From the NCBI RefSeq assembly GCF_002019765.1, contig NZ_KV917380.1, positions 79,849-143,848 on the forward strand: 64,000 nt of DNA, read 5' to 3'. Below, one piece after another: positions 1 through 8,930 of the stretch. The notes under the pieces are model-generated. The model had not been told where the DNA came from, ran no database searches, and saw only the letters and a program-made list of their open reading frames with translations. Origin of the DNA: Shouchella oshimensis (lineage in GTDB: Bacteria > Bacillota > Bacilli > Bacillales > Bacillaceae_D). Both the position numbers and the translations under genes were made by a program. Each line of letters opens with the position of its first letter. Position 1 is the first letter of the stretch.

Positions 1-215
1 CCGTCTTTCAAAAGAGAATCAGGTGATTCTCTTTATTATCCCGTATTAGCTCCGGTTTCCCGGAGTTATCCCAGTCTAAGGGGCAGGTTACCTACGTGTT
101 ACTCACCCGTCCGCCGCTAACGTCCGGGAGCAAGCTCCCTTCTGTCCGCTCGACTTGCATGTATTAGGCACGCCGCCAGCGTTCGTCCTGAGCCAGGATC
201 AAACTCTCCGTTAAA
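1..215 (-). rRNA. 16S ribosomal RNA, 5' part only (cut by window edge)
   Basis: The reverse complement contains the universal 16S 5' region (AGAGTTTGATCCTGGCTCAG, complement near 190-210) followed by the first variable region. It matches the start of the complete 16S gene at 31879-33430. The rest of this rRNA operon lies to the left of the window. The mature 5' end is placed to within about 5 bases. In Bacillus an rRNA operon next to bofA is the rrnA position. Confidence 0.97.
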
Positions 216-356
216 AGTGTTTGACTTGCTCATTTGCACAATTTAAAGCTGTGTCTAACTTCATTGACGAGATACCTTGTATCTCTTTTTACGCTTGGCT
301 TTTGTTCAGTTTTCAAAGAACTCGTTTGCGCCTCGATCTCTCTTGGCGACTCAATT

Positions 357-386
357 AATATACCATTTTCTCTCGTATAAAGTCAA
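357..386 (-). promoter_or_regulatory. rRNA promoter P2 (left operon)
   Basis: On the minus strand TTGACT (381-386) and TATATT (357-362) are separated by 18 bases. It lies about 140 bases upstream of the 16S 5' end. The same promoter recurs at 33572-33601. Confidence 0.75.
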
Positions 387-444
387 CAACTTTTTTTAAA
401 AGAAATGGTAAGTTGTTTGCACCTCTCTTAAGAGGACAAGTAAT

Positions 445-473
445 AATATATCATAGCGACACAAAATAAACAA
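445..473 (-). promoter_or_regulatory. rRNA promoter P1 (left operon)
   Basis: On the minus strand TTGTTT (468-473) and TATATT (445-450) are 17 bases apart. Tandem P1/P2 promoters are usual for Bacillus rRNA operons. The minus-35 element lies outside the conserved repeat and differs from the second operon, which has TTGACG, so the two operons may differ in strength. Confidence 0.65.
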
Positions 474-521
474 CTAAAATTTTAGTTGTTTAAAAGATTT
501 TTTAATTCCGTTGGCTATGTC

Positions 522-782
522 TTATAAAATAAGTTGCTGAACCGCGACTAGCAGCAACATACCTGGCAATCCTAGCAAAGCAACAACCGCTGTAGTTGTT
601 AAATTAATCGGCACAAAAAGACCTGTCATCGTTGTTAATGAATTAAATAGAAAAAGAAACAAAGCCGCAATAATAAATTTCACCCCTAAACGTCCGACAA
701 ATCGAAATGGCTTAATCGAGGCTCCTACCAATAGTAATAAAATAACCAGCGCTCCCAGCAATAACAACACCCAATCGCCCAA
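522..782 (-). CDS. bofA: BofA, inhibitor of pro-sigma-K processing
   Basis: BofA is a small integral membrane protein. In sporulating bacilli it holds the SpoIVFB protease inactive in the outer forespore membrane until the forespore signal arrives. The product (about 86 residues; the B. subtilis protein is 87) has hydrophobic segments near the N-terminus and in the middle, and the family pattern of a conserved PFRFVGR-like stretch after the first helix. Two in-frame TTG codons compete for the start. AGGAGG (791-796) lies only 2 bases from the first (788) but 8 bases from the second (782), so the second is chosen. It sits between yaaL and the rRNA operon, as in B. subtilis. Confidence 0.9.
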   Translation of the reverse strand: MGDWVLLLLGALVILLLLVGASIKPFRFVGRLGVKFIIAALFLFLFNSLTTMTGLFVPINLTTTAVVALLGLPGMLLLVAVQQLIL

Positions 783-790
783 ACACAATC

Positions 791-796
791 CCTCCT
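791..796 (-). promoter_or_regulatory. Ribosome binding site that decides the bofA start
   Basis: A perfect AGGAGG on the minus strand fixes TTG at 780-782 as the start rather than TTG at 786-788. Confidence 0.6.
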
Positions 797-863
797 AACC
801 GATAGCTCGTCTTGCTTTACTATATGTATAGAGTCACCAAATAGAACTTTATTTTTTCTCAAT

Positions 864-892
864 AAAAAAACTCCTGCACAAACAGGAGCTTC
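864..892 (-). terminator. Rho-independent terminator after yaaL
   Basis: On the minus strand a CTCCTG/CAGGAG stem is followed by a run of seven Ts. It separates the dnaX-yaaK-recR-yaaL unit from bofA. Confidence 0.85.
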
Positions 893-899
893 TTTCTTT

Positions 900-1121
900 C
901 TATTTTCGTTTCCGTTCATGGCGCACTCTTGCTTCTCTAAGCAAGAATGAGTACAACATTTCTGCACGCTGTACATCAAAGTGCATGTCTTCTGATGCAT
1001 CTAAACTATGTTCCAGCAATCCTCTTTTGTAGTCCAATTGCTCTTTCATCGCATCGACATAATAGTATAAACGTTGATCCTCTTCTTTTCGAAGAGCGCC
1101 TTTTTTTCGTCTTCCAATCAT
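900..1121 (-). CDS. yaaL: YaaL family protein (DUF2508)
   Basis: A 73-residue, highly charged, largely helical protein with no signal peptide or membrane segment. Length, the basic C-terminal end (RHERKRK) and position directly after recR match the uncharacterised YaaL family of Firmicutes. It starts at ATG with an AGGTGG ribosome binding site and ends just before a strong terminator, so it is the last gene of the dnaX-yaaK-recR-yaaL transcription unit. No function is established. A link to recombination or repair is suggested only by its conserved neighbours. Confidence 0.85.
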   Translation of the reverse strand: MIGRRKKGALRKEEDQRLYYYVDAMKEQLDYKRGLLEHSLDASEDMHFDVQRAEMLYSFLLREARVRHERKRK

Positions 1122-1132
1122 ATTCTGACCAC

Positions 1133-1732
1133 CTACAACTCGCGTCGACCTTCTATTGCTTTTGATAATGTGACTTCATCCGCGTATTCTAAGTCTCCAC
1201 CAACAGGTAAGCCATGTGCTAATCTAGTTACCTTTATTCCCGTAGGCTTTATTAAACGGGAAATGTACATTGCCGTAGCCTCACCCTCAATTGTAGGGTT
1301 CGTTGCAATGATCACTTCTTCCACTTGACCATTTTCCTGTAACCTTTTAATAAGCTCAGCGACTTTAATATCTTCCGGTCCAATTCCATCCATTGGTGAA
1401 ATCGATCCGTGAAGAACATGATACAAGCCAGTGTATTCCCTCATTTTCTCCATTGCAATCAGATCCCTCGATTCTTGAACAACACAAATAGTTGTTTGAT
1501 CTCGATGGGCATCATCACAAATTTGACACGGATCCGAATCCGTTATGCTATGACATACAGAACAATACGTTAAATCTCGCTTGGCATGAACAAGTGCTTT
1601 TGCAAAATCTAACACATCGTCTTCCTTCATATCTAAAACATAGAAGGCTAAACGACTTGCTGTTTTTGGTCCAATACCCGGCAAGCGCGAAAACCCCTCG
1701 ATTAATTTAGCTATTGGTTTTGGATATTGCAA
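1133..1732 (-). CDS. recR: Recombination mediator RecR
   Basis: RecR (199 residues, normal length) works with RecO and RecF to load RecA on gapped DNA. Visible features, in order: an N-terminal helix-hairpin-helix ([11 protein letters not shown], residues about 17-27), a four-cysteine zinc finger with two CxxC pairs (about 57-72), and a TOPRIM domain with VVQES and the later [11 protein letters not shown] motif. The start is TTG at 1732, supported by GGAGG 8 bases upstream. It lies 12 bases after yaaK in the conserved dnaX-yaaK-recR order and is probably co-transcribed with it. Confidence 0.97.
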   Translation of the reverse strand: MQYPKPIAKLIEGFSRLPGIGPKTASRLAFYVLDMKEDDVLDFAKALVHAKRDLTYCSVCHSITDSDPCQICDDAHRDQTTICVVQESRDLIAMEKMREYTGLYHVLHGSISPMDGIGPEDIKVAELIKRLQENGQVEEVIIATNPTIEGEATAMYISRLIKPTGIKVTRLAHGLPVGGDLEYADEVTLSKAIEGRREL

Positions 1733-1744
1733 TCCGCTTGCCTC

Positions 1745-2056
1745 CTAGAACATTCCCGGAATATTTAACCCTTTAGTGAATTTCCCCATGTCTTGCTCAA
1801 CCAATTCATCAACTTGCTTCAACGCTTCGTTGGTTGCAGCAACTACTAAATCCTGTAGCATTTCAATATCATCAGGGTCAACAACATCTTCAGAGATCTT
1901 CACTTCTAAGATTCGTTTGTCACCAGATGCGACAACAGTCACCATTCCTCCACCTACTGTCGCTTCAACTGTTTTTTCTTTTAAATCTTCTTGTGCTTTT
2001 GCCATTTGCTTTTGCATTTTTTGCATTTGCTTCATCATATTACCCATGTTCTTCAT
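1745..2056 (-). CDS. yaaK: Nucleoid-associated protein YaaK (YbaB/EbfC family)
   Basis: A 103-residue DNA-binding protein of the YbaB/EbfC family, which forms dimers that bind DNA like tweezers. The N-terminal 30 residues are rich in Met, Gln and Lys ([16 protein letters not shown]) and form a helix. The core GGGMVTV followed by [13 protein letters not shown] is typical. It starts at ATG with an AAGGAG site. It lies between dnaX and recR, an arrangement conserved across bacteria, which suggests a supporting role in replication restart or recombination, though the cellular role is not settled. Confidence 0.95.
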   Translation of the reverse strand: MKNMGNMMKQMQKMQKQMAKAQEDLKEKTVEATVGGGMVTVVASGDKRILEVKISEDVVDPDDIEMLQDLVVAATNEALKQVDELVEQDMGKFTKGLNIPGMF

Positions 2057-2068
2057 AAAATCAGCTCC

Positions 2069-3748
2069 TTAAGAATCAATCACTTCTATTAAATCTTCAC
2101 CAACAAGCTTTACAGCTTCCTCCATAAAGGGATCTTGTGGTTGTTCATTCTCTTTGTCTTTCATATAATCTGTTTTTACTTGTTCCCACTGTGATTGTAG
2201 CAATGTGGAAAAATTCGATCGTCCACCATATACTTGTTGAAGCACTTGGTTCAGAACATCACGAAACTTTGTATCCATCATATCACGATGCATTTCATTT
2301 TGAAACGCCAAGAGGATCTTTGAGGAAGACGCTGCTACGGGCTTACAATCGTTTAACCACGCATGAGCCGGAACACTAATCCCTTTTAGTTGTTCTTTTA
2401 CATTCGCCCATTTGCTAATGGTTTCTTGTAGCTCATTCTTATCGGCTGTGGCAACAATCTCTTTCACTTGAGCCGTAATCGGCGACTTACCTTTACCACC
2501 ACTAGATCTTGGACGAGTTTGTGGTTTACGTTGTGTTGATTGTTGTTCTTCAATTGCAATAGGTGGCCCTTGTTTCAGCTGTGCTTGCAGCTTCTCTATT
2601 TGCTGTCTTAACTCTTCTACATCTTGGTTTTGTTGGGGAACTAAAGGAGCATCCTCTATTTCCATCACATTAATGATCGCCATCTCCAAAATAATTTTCG
2701 GTTTCAGTGCCCACTTTATTTCTTGCTGGCTACTCGTTAACTTTTGAATAACCTTATGCAGTTTCGACACCTCATACTGCTTCGCTACAGCGATAAACGA
2801 TTCTTCCACTTTCGCTCTTTCTAATAAATGATGCGCTTCAGGGGCTGTCTTATATAGAAGTAAGTCTCTAAAATATAAAATCAAATCCTCTAGCAAACGT
2901 TTCGGATCTTTCCCATTCCTTAAAGTCTCATCAATTGTTTCGAGTGCGAGCCTGGCGTTATCTTGTGCTAAAGCGCCTACTAAATTATTTAATGCCTCTC
3001 TCGAAACAGAGCCTGTGATAACAAGCACATCTTTCACAGCTACACGGTCTCCTGAAAAAGAGATCGCTTGATCCAGCAAACTTAACGCATCCCTCATCCC
3101 ACCGTCAGCTGCTTGTGCAATCAAATCAATTGCATCCTCATCATAAGCTTGACCATTATGATCAAGGATACGCTTCATGCGAGACACTAATTCTTCATTC
3201 GTAATTGGCTTAAAATCAAACCTCTGACATCGCGATAGGATCGTGAGTGGAATTTTATGAGGTTCTGTAGTCGCCAAAATAAAGATAACATGAGCAGGTG
3301 GTTCTTCTAGGGTTTTTAAAAGGGCGTTAAAAGCACCTGTGGAAAGCATATGAACTTCATCTATAATGTAGACTTTGTAATCGGTTTCTGTTGGTGCATA
3401 TTTTACTTTTTCTCGAATATCACGAATTTCATCAACACCGTTATTTGATGCAGCATCAATTTCCATTACATCAATAATAGAACCATTTGTAATTCCTATA
3501 CAACGACTACACTCATTGCATGGCTCAGCAACTGGTGCATGCTCGCAATTAATTGCTTTTGCAATAATTTTTGCCGCACTTGTTTTCCCCGTCCCTCTTG
3601 GACCGGAAAACAGGTAAGCATGAGCCATTTTTTGTTGAAGTAACGCATTTTGCAATGTCTTCGTAATATGAACCTGACCTACTACATCTTCTAACAACTG
3701 AGGCCTCCATACACGATAAAGGGCTTGATAGCTCATGTACTCATCCAA
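2069..3748 (-). CDS. dnaX: DNA polymerase III subunit tau/gamma (clamp loader)
   Basis: The ATPase subunit of the clamp loader, which opens and places the DnaN sliding clamp and links polymerase to helicase. It has 559 residues, against 563 in B. subtilis. Visible: Walker A (GPRGTGKT, about residue 49), a four-Cys zinc module (about 69-84), Walker B with DEVHML (about 130), the sensor and SRC (arginine finger) motif (about 173), then domain III, a charged linker and the tau C-terminal region. Two ATG codons compete: 3748, with AAAGG 4 bases away, and 3736, which gives the family-typical start MSYQALYRVWRPQ. Either is possible. It heads the dnaX-yaaK-recR-yaaL unit. Confidence 0.97.
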   Translation of the reverse strand: MDEYMSYQALYRVWRPQLLEDVVGQVHITKTLQNALLQQKMAHAYLFSGPRGTGKTSAAKIIAKAINCEHAPVAEPCNECSRCIGITNGSIIDVMEIDAASNNGVDEIRDIREKVKYAPTETDYKVYIIDEVHMLSTGAFNALLKTLEEPPAHVIFILATTEPHKIPLTILSRCQRFDFKPITNEELVSRMKRILDHNGQAYDEDAIDLIAQAADGGMRDALSLLDQAISFSGDRVAVKDVLVITGSVSREALNNLVGALAQDNARLALETIDETLRNGKDPKRLLEDLILYFRDLLLYKTAPEAHHLLERAKVEESFIAVAKQYEVSKLHKVIQKLTSSQQEIKWALKPKIILEMAIINVMEIEDAPLVPQQNQDVEELRQQIEKLQAQLKQGPPIAIEEQQSTQRKPQTRPRSSGGKGKSPITAQVKEIVATADKNELQETISKWANVKEQLKGISVPAHAWLNDCKPVAASSSKILLAFQNEMHRDMMDTKFRDVLNQVLQQVYGGRSNFSTLLQSQWEQVKTDYMKDKENEQPQDPFMEEAVKLVGEDLIEVIDS

Positions 3749-3829
3749 CCTTTCAGAGTCATGCCTTTATTATATCGTTTCCTGTCAAACGAATAAAGCG
3801 CTGGTTATCTATTTAAATAAAAACAGTAG

Positions 3830-3858
3830 AAAAAAAGCCCGCCATTTCTAGCGAGCTT
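3830..3858 (-). terminator. Terminator of the SRP RNA gene
   Basis: On the minus strand a stem of AAGCTCGC pairing imperfectly with GCGGGCTT is followed by a T run. It lies 20 bases beyond the SRP RNA 3' end. Confidence 0.8.
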
Positions 3859-3878
3859 TTGGTTATTCTATAATTAAA

Positions 3879-4152
3879 TACCGTGCACCTTTTTTCGATA
3901 ACAACTTCATAAGCGTTACCTAAGCAGTTAGCTCGATCCAGGCACCTCTGCGGCACACGAAAGGATCCACTTACTGCTGCTTCCTTCCGGACCTGACAGG
4001 GTTCATGGGTTTCCGTTGCGCAGAACCCAAACGTCAACACCACTTACTTAGGGCAGTCCTTACAAAGCCGAAACCTCAAAAAGGAATTCAACCTCGCTAC
4101 AGCGGATTGCGAGTTACAGGGCACCGCTACCTCCCCGTCTAGCACGGCAAAG
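3879..4152 (-). ncRNA. scr: Signal recognition particle RNA (scRNA, large Bacillus type)
   Basis: The RNA scaffold of the signal recognition particle, which pairs with Ffh to target membrane and secreted proteins. The reverse complement shows the hallmark Ffh-binding hairpin (GTCAGGTCCGGAAGGAAGCA, complement near 3985-4005). It also shows the paired ends TTGCCGTGC and GGTGCACGG, and the Alu-type domain with GGGGAGGTAGCGGTGCCC. At about 274 nucleotides it is the long Bacillus form. The position between tadA and dnaX is conserved. Ends are accurate to a few bases. Confidence 0.96.
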
Positions 4153-4160
4153 TGTAAACA

Positions 4161-4189
4161 TCGTTAATTGCACTAGTAAAATAGCGCAA
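4161..4189 (-). promoter_or_regulatory. Candidate promoter of the SRP RNA
   Basis: On the minus strand TTGCGC (4184-4189) and TAACGA (4161-4166) are 17 bases apart, about 10 bases before the RNA 5' end. The minus-10 box is weak. Confidence 0.5.
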
Positions 4190-4227
4190 CTCTAAGTATA
4201 CGTGATTTATGTTGAAAACGCAATGTT

Positions 4228-4881
<654 letters not shown>

Positions 4882-4930
4882 GTATCAACTGACAAAGACA
4901 ATCATACACCCTTTTAATTAGGAAAGCAAG

Positions 4931-4960
4931 AAAAAACTGTCGATTAATCGACAGTTTTTT
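4931..4960. terminator. Bidirectional terminator after the peptide-binding protein gene
   Basis: A symmetrical hairpin, A6-CTGTCGAT / ATCGACAG-T6, 11 bases beyond the stop codon at 4972. It should stop transcription on the minus strand and would also work on the plus strand. Confidence 0.85.
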
Positions 4961-4971
4961 CAAAGGTACAC

Positions 4972-6591
4972 TTACTCAACAAAGTGAGCTTCGTTTAATA
5001 CCCAGTTATCTGTAGGTGTAACAATGATGCCTTGAACTTGGTCACGAACACCGTGTAGGTATTGTGTGTAGTGAGTAAAGACTAGTGGTACTTCTTCATT
5101 TGCAATTTCTTGTGCTTGCGCATAAAGATCCATACGTGCATTTTCGTCTACTTCAGCTACTGCTTCGTTAAGAATCTCATCAAGCTCAGCGTTTGAATAG
5201 AACGCACGGTTACCTGAAGAACCAAAGTTATCAGTATGGTAAAGAGGAGCAAGTGCATAGTCCGCATCACCAGTTGCTGAACTCCAGCCTAGGATGAACA
5301 TTTCGTGATCACCTTTCGCAGTATCTTCTAAGTAAGTAGCCCACTCAACTTGTTGTACTTCAAGTTCAATGTTTAGCTCAGCAAGCGCTGACTGCATGTA
5401 CTCAGCTAACTGAATACGTGCTGGTGAATCGTTTGTCATAATGCTTGTTGAGAAACCATCTTCATAGCCAGCTTCAGCTAATAATTCTTTCGCCGCATCA
5501 ACATCAAATGGTAATGCTTCTGCATTTTCGTCGTGACCAATAACACCAGGTGCTACTGGAGAATTAGCTGGGAAGCCATAACCTTCTAATAAGTTGTCAA
5601 TAACAACTTCTTTATCAACAGCCATTGCGATCGCTTGACGTACACGTACATCATCAAATGGCTCAACTTCTGTATTAAATCCGAAATAAGAACCAGAAAT
5701 ACTATCTGTTACTTTAAGATCAGCATCGCCAATACCTTCAAGCTGTGCTAAACCAGCAGCATCTAGAGTAATAAAATGAGAATCTCCAGTTGTAAGCTCC
5801 GCTAAACGAGCTGATGTATCAGGAACTGTTTTGAATGTAACAGAGTCTAAAATAGCAGGCTCGCCACTCCAGTGATCGTCGTTACGCGTAAATACTAGAT
5901 CTGAACTTCCCACTGTACCACTTTCATATTTAAAGTAACCAGTACCTGCAGGATTAGCGTTAACAGCAGTATAAGGCTGTTGACCATCTTCCATTGCAGC
6001 GTAATCTTCTTCAATGACGTCAGGGCTGATCATGAACCCGCCACTATGTGCAAAGCTGAATAAGAATGCTACGTCTGGCTCTTCAAGAACAAACTCGATT
6101 TCATAATCGCCTAGAACGTTAATTTCTTCAATTCCTTCAAATAAGAACGCACGCTGAGAACCAACTGCTTCATCTGTAATACGCTCAATATTTGCTTTTA
6201 CAGCATCTGCGTTAAATTCTGCGCCATCGTGGAACGTCACGCCTTCTCTAAGTTGAAACGTAAGTACAGTTCCTTCATCATTCCAGCTGTAATCTTCAGC
6301 TAGTCTGTTTTGAAGGTCCATGTTTTCATCAAATGTTAATAATCCTTCATAAACCTGGTACTGAACGTGACCAGATGGAACATCGTTTACTTGGTGTGGA
6401 TCAAGACCAACAATATCGGATTGTTCAGCAAGAACTAAATCTCCGCCTTCAACTGCTTCTCCTGTTGCATCTTCACCATTATCTCCGTTAGAGCTACCGC
6501 CGTCCCCTTGTCCATCATCGGCGCAGGCAGCAAGGCCTAAAGTAGCTGTAAGAGCAAGTACTGCATAAAAAGGTGCTTTGTTTCTTTTCAT
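4972..6591 (-). CDS. Peptide ABC transporter substrate-binding lipoprotein (SBP family 5)
   Basis: Extracellular receptor for a dipeptide/oligopeptide-type ABC importer. The product (539 residues) has a lipoprotein signal with lipobox LAAC (Cys at about 23), an acidic Ser/Gly/Asp linker, then the SBP_bac_5 fold: the family start GGDLVLAEQSDIVGLDPH and the typical LTFQLREGVTFHDG motif near residue 120. It is very acidic, as usual for surface proteins of alkaliphiles or halophiles. It starts at ATG with GGGAGG 9 bases upstream. It is transcribed divergently from the permease and ATPase genes at 7032-10941, which surely complete the system. The substrate could be peptides, glutathione or another solute; the sequence does not decide. 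Confidence 0.88.
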   Translation of the reverse strand: MKRNKAPFYAVLALTATLGLAACADDGQGDGGSSNGDNGEDATGEAVEGGDLVLAEQSDIVGLDPHQVNDVPSGHVQYQVYEGLLTFDENMDLQNRLAEDYSWNDEGTVLTFQLREGVTFHDGAEFNADAVKANIERITDEAVGSQRAFLFEGIEEINVLGDYEIEFVLEEPDVAFLFSFAHSGGFMISPDVIEEDYAAMEDGQQPYTAVNANPAGTGYFKYESGTVGSSDLVFTRNDDHWSGEPAILDSVTFKTVPDTSARLAELTTGDSHFITLDAAGLAQLEGIGDADLKVTDSISGSYFGFNTEVEPFDDVRVRQAIAMAVDKEVVIDNLLEGYGFPANSPVAPGVIGHDENAEALPFDVDAAKELLAEAGYEDGFSTSIMTNDSPARIQLAEYMQSALAELNIELEVQQVEWATYLEDTAKGDHEMFILGWSSATGDADYALAPLYHTDNFGSSGNRAFYSNAELDEILNEAVAEVDENARMDLYAQAQEIANEEVPLVFTHYTQYLHGVRDQVQGIIVTPTDNWVLNEAHFVE

Positions 6592-7031
6592 AAGATGTAT
6601 CCTCCCTTTGTTACTAGTGTGAGTTTTCTGTAAAACAAGCTAAACTACATAATATATTACACTATTATTCAAGAATATCAACAAAATTTTTAAACAATTA
6701 TACAACCTATTGTTCCTAGTACATACTTATATCCTTATATCGTATTTATTTCCACTTTCATCCTATTAAATAAGAAACTTCGATAATGTTTCTCAATTAA
6801 TTTATCAGAAATAAACAAATTAAATGACTTTAGTCTTGTTTCATTGATTCTATATAGAATTGTGAATAAACAATCTCTACTATTAGAGAAAATCTAAAAA
6901 TTCCCTTTGAAGTAATGGGACTCTTCCTATAAAATACTATATTAAGATTATAAAATCTGATTGTTTTTCTAAATTAGGCTAGTGTATAATCAGACGATGC
7001 GAATAACGCTTAGAAAGAAAGGAAGTTGGAC
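6592..7031. promoter_or_regulatory. Divergent promoter region of the peptide transporter
   Basis: A 440-base AT-rich intergenic region with no gene. It holds one promoter for each side: minus strand TTGATA (6676-6681) and TAATAT (6654-6659), spacing 16; plus strand TTGTTT (6961-6966) and TATAAT (6985-6990), spacing 18. A short inverted repeat (AGAAAC at 6773-6778, GTTTCT at 6788-6793) lies between them and could be an operator. I found no convincing CodY box. Confidence 0.55.
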
Positions 7032-7928
7032 ATGTCTCAGGAAACGAATAGCCAAGCGCAGATTCCAGTAAAACCTCAAAAGCCTTGGATTAGAAACTGG
7101 AAAGCTTTTTTAGGCCGATTATTGTCAAATAAATCTGCAGTTTTCGGTGGATCTCTTATTATCATCTTAGGTATCATTGCACTTATTGGACCGCTGCTCG
7201 CTCCATACGGTATTGATGACAAAGATTATGCAGTCCGTCTACAAGGTCCATCAGCAGATTACTGGTTTGGAACCGATCATCATGGTCGGGACGTATTTTC
7301 TAGAATTCTTCACGGAATGAGCATTACCTTTCAAATTGGTTTTGTCTCTGTTGCAATTGCTGGAACCGTTGGTACCATAGTAGGAATTGTATCAGCTTAT
7401 TACGGTGGCTTCATTGATACTATTATTATGCGTATTATGGATGTTTTAATTGCTTTCCCTAGTATTGTTCTTGCATTAGCAATTGTGGCTACATTAGGAC
7501 CTGGTTTGAATAATATCATTCTTGCCATTGCCGTTAGCTCATTTCCGGTCTTCGCAAAAATTGCTCGAGGGTCAACGTTAGCAGTAAAGAAATTAGAATA
7601 TATTGACGCCGTTCGTGCGCTTGGAGCGTCAGATTCACGAATTATCTTTAAACATATTTTACCAAATACAATGTCACCATTAATTGTTCAAACTACATTA
7701 TCTATCGCTACAGGCGTTTTATCAGCTGCAGGCTTATCCTTCTTAGGTTTAGGATCTGCTCCACCATCTCCTGAATGGGGTGCAATGTTAAATACAGGAC
7801 GTGAGTACATGTTCCAAGCTCCACATTTAACGTATGCTCCTGGTTTAGCCATTGTTGTCTTTGTACTTGCCTTCAATGTATTTGGTGATGGATTGCGAGA
7901 CGCACTTGATCCGAAATCGACAAAATAA
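7032..7928 (+). CDS. Peptide ABC transporter permease, DppC type
   Basis: Inner-membrane permease of the peptide importer (298 residues). It has the N-terminal OppC_N segment with one membrane helix (about 38-60), the FGTDHHGRDVFSR motif typical of DppC/OppC, then five further membrane helices. The EAA loop (about residues 190-215, ALGASDSRIIFKHILPN) contacts the ATPases. The start is ATG at 7032, 8 bases after AAGGA; a TTG at 7026 is too close to the ribosome binding site. In most such operons the DppB-type gene comes first; here the order is reversed. It lies 21 bases before the next gene. Confidence 0.92.
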   Translation: MSQETNSQAQIPVKPQKPWIRNWKAFLGRLLSNKSAVFGGSLIIILGIIALIGPLLAPYGIDDKDYAVRLQGPSADYWFGTDHHGRDVFSRILHGMSITFQIGFVSVAIAGTVGTIVGIVSAYYGGFIDTIIMRIMDVLIAFPSIVLALAIVATLGPGLNNIILAIAVSSFPVFAKIARGSTLAVKKLEYIDAVRALGASDSRIIFKHILPNTMSPLIVQTTLSIATGVLSAAGLSFLGLGSAPPSPEWGAMLNTGREYMFQAPHLTYAPGLAIVVFVLAFNVFGDGLRDALDPKSTK

Positions 7929-7949
7929 GCTAAGAAGAGAGGTGTAAGA

Positions 7950-8900
7950 ATGCTTAAATTTATCGTACGTCGACTTATTCAATTAATACCCGTCATTATT
8001 GGCGTTACATTACTCGTTTTCTCATTAATGCATTTTATTCCTGGTGACCCAGCCCAAGTTCTTGCTGGTGAATCAGCTACACCGCAACAAATTGAAGCGG
8101 TTAATGAACGTTTAGGCTTAAATGATCCTTACCCTGTTCAATACTTTCGATACATGACTAATTTAGTTCAGCTTGATTTAGGTAATTCTTTACGTAGTGG
8201 GTTACCTGTATCAGAAATGATTGGTGACCGCATCTGGGTAACCGTTGAACTTGCTTTTTATAGTACTATTTTAAGTATTTTCCTAGGCATTATTGCTGGT
8301 GTGTTAGCAGCGACTAAACACGGTTCATTCCGTGACTCAGCGATTATGGTTGTTGCCCTATTCGGGATGTCAATGCCGAACTTCTGGCTTGGTCTCGTGT
8401 TAATTCAATGGTTTGTTTTAGGTAATGTCCCGGTTCTTGGTAACTGGATTAATTTTGAATGGTTTAGTCCTACTGGCTGGGGTAGCTTTAGTCAGATCGT
8501 TTTACCTGTCTTTATGCTAGGGATCTCTGGTGCGGCAATCATTGCCAGAATGACCCGTTCAAGTATGCTTGAAGTCATTCATCAAGATTATATTCGTACA
8601 GCTCGCGCAAAAGGGGTAAAAGAACAAGTTGTTATTTATCAGCACGCTCTAAAAAATGCGTTAATCCCTGTTATTACTGTTACAGGCTTGAGCTTCGGTA
8701 GCTTACTTGGTGGAGCCGTACTAGCAGAAAGTGTTTTTGCGATTAACGGCATGGGAAGAATGATTGTTGATGCCATTAGTAACCGTGATTTTCCTGTTAT
8801 GCAAGGTGGTATTCTAGTTGCTTCCCTATTGTTTGTTCTTGTTATGTTCTTAGTAGACATTGCTTATCGTCTTGTAAATAAAAGAGTTGAAACAGAATAA
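7950..8900 (+). CDS. Peptide ABC transporter permease, DppB type
   Basis: Second membrane subunit (316 residues). It begins with the DppB/OppB signature: N-terminal helix RRLIQLIPVIIGVTLLVF, then HFIPGDPA and later LGLNDPYPVQY. About six membrane helices follow, with an EAA loop near residues 210-235 (ARAKGVKEQVVIYQHALKNA). It starts at ATG with AGAGAGGTG upstream. With the preceding DppC-type protein it forms the translocation pore, and the two ATPases are encoded immediately downstream. Confidence 0.92.
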   Translation: MLKFIVRRLIQLIPVIIGVTLLVFSLMHFIPGDPAQVLAGESATPQQIEAVNERLGLNDPYPVQYFRYMTNLVQLDLGNSLRSGLPVSEMIGDRIWVTVELAFYSTILSIFLGIIAGVLAATKHGSFRDSAIMVVALFGMSMPNFWLGLVLIQWFVLGNVPVLGNWINFEWFSPTGWGSFSQIVLPVFMLGISGAAIIARMTRSSMLEVIHQDYIRTARAKGVKEQVVIYQHALKNALIPVITVTGLSFGSLLGGAVLAESVFAINGMGRMIVDAISNRDFPVMQGGILVASLLFVLVMFLVDIAYRLVNKRVETE

Positions 8901-8930
8901 TAGAATTTATCGTAGAAAGGTGTGAGACGA

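Larger units (their letters stand above)
1..454 (-). repeat. rRNA operon head repeat, copy 1 (partner 33216-33668)
   Basis: The first 454 bases (16S start, leader and promoter region) match 33216-33668 almost perfectly. I see only one T-run length difference and one A/G substitution. The match stops abruptly just upstream of the P1 minus-10 box. This indicates gene conversion between rRNA operons that extends through the leader. Confidence 0.95.

Noticed and set aside
6592-7031. CodY box in the peptide-transporter spacer
   Set aside because: Best matches to AATTTTCWGAAAATT have four or more mismatches in an AT-rich background.
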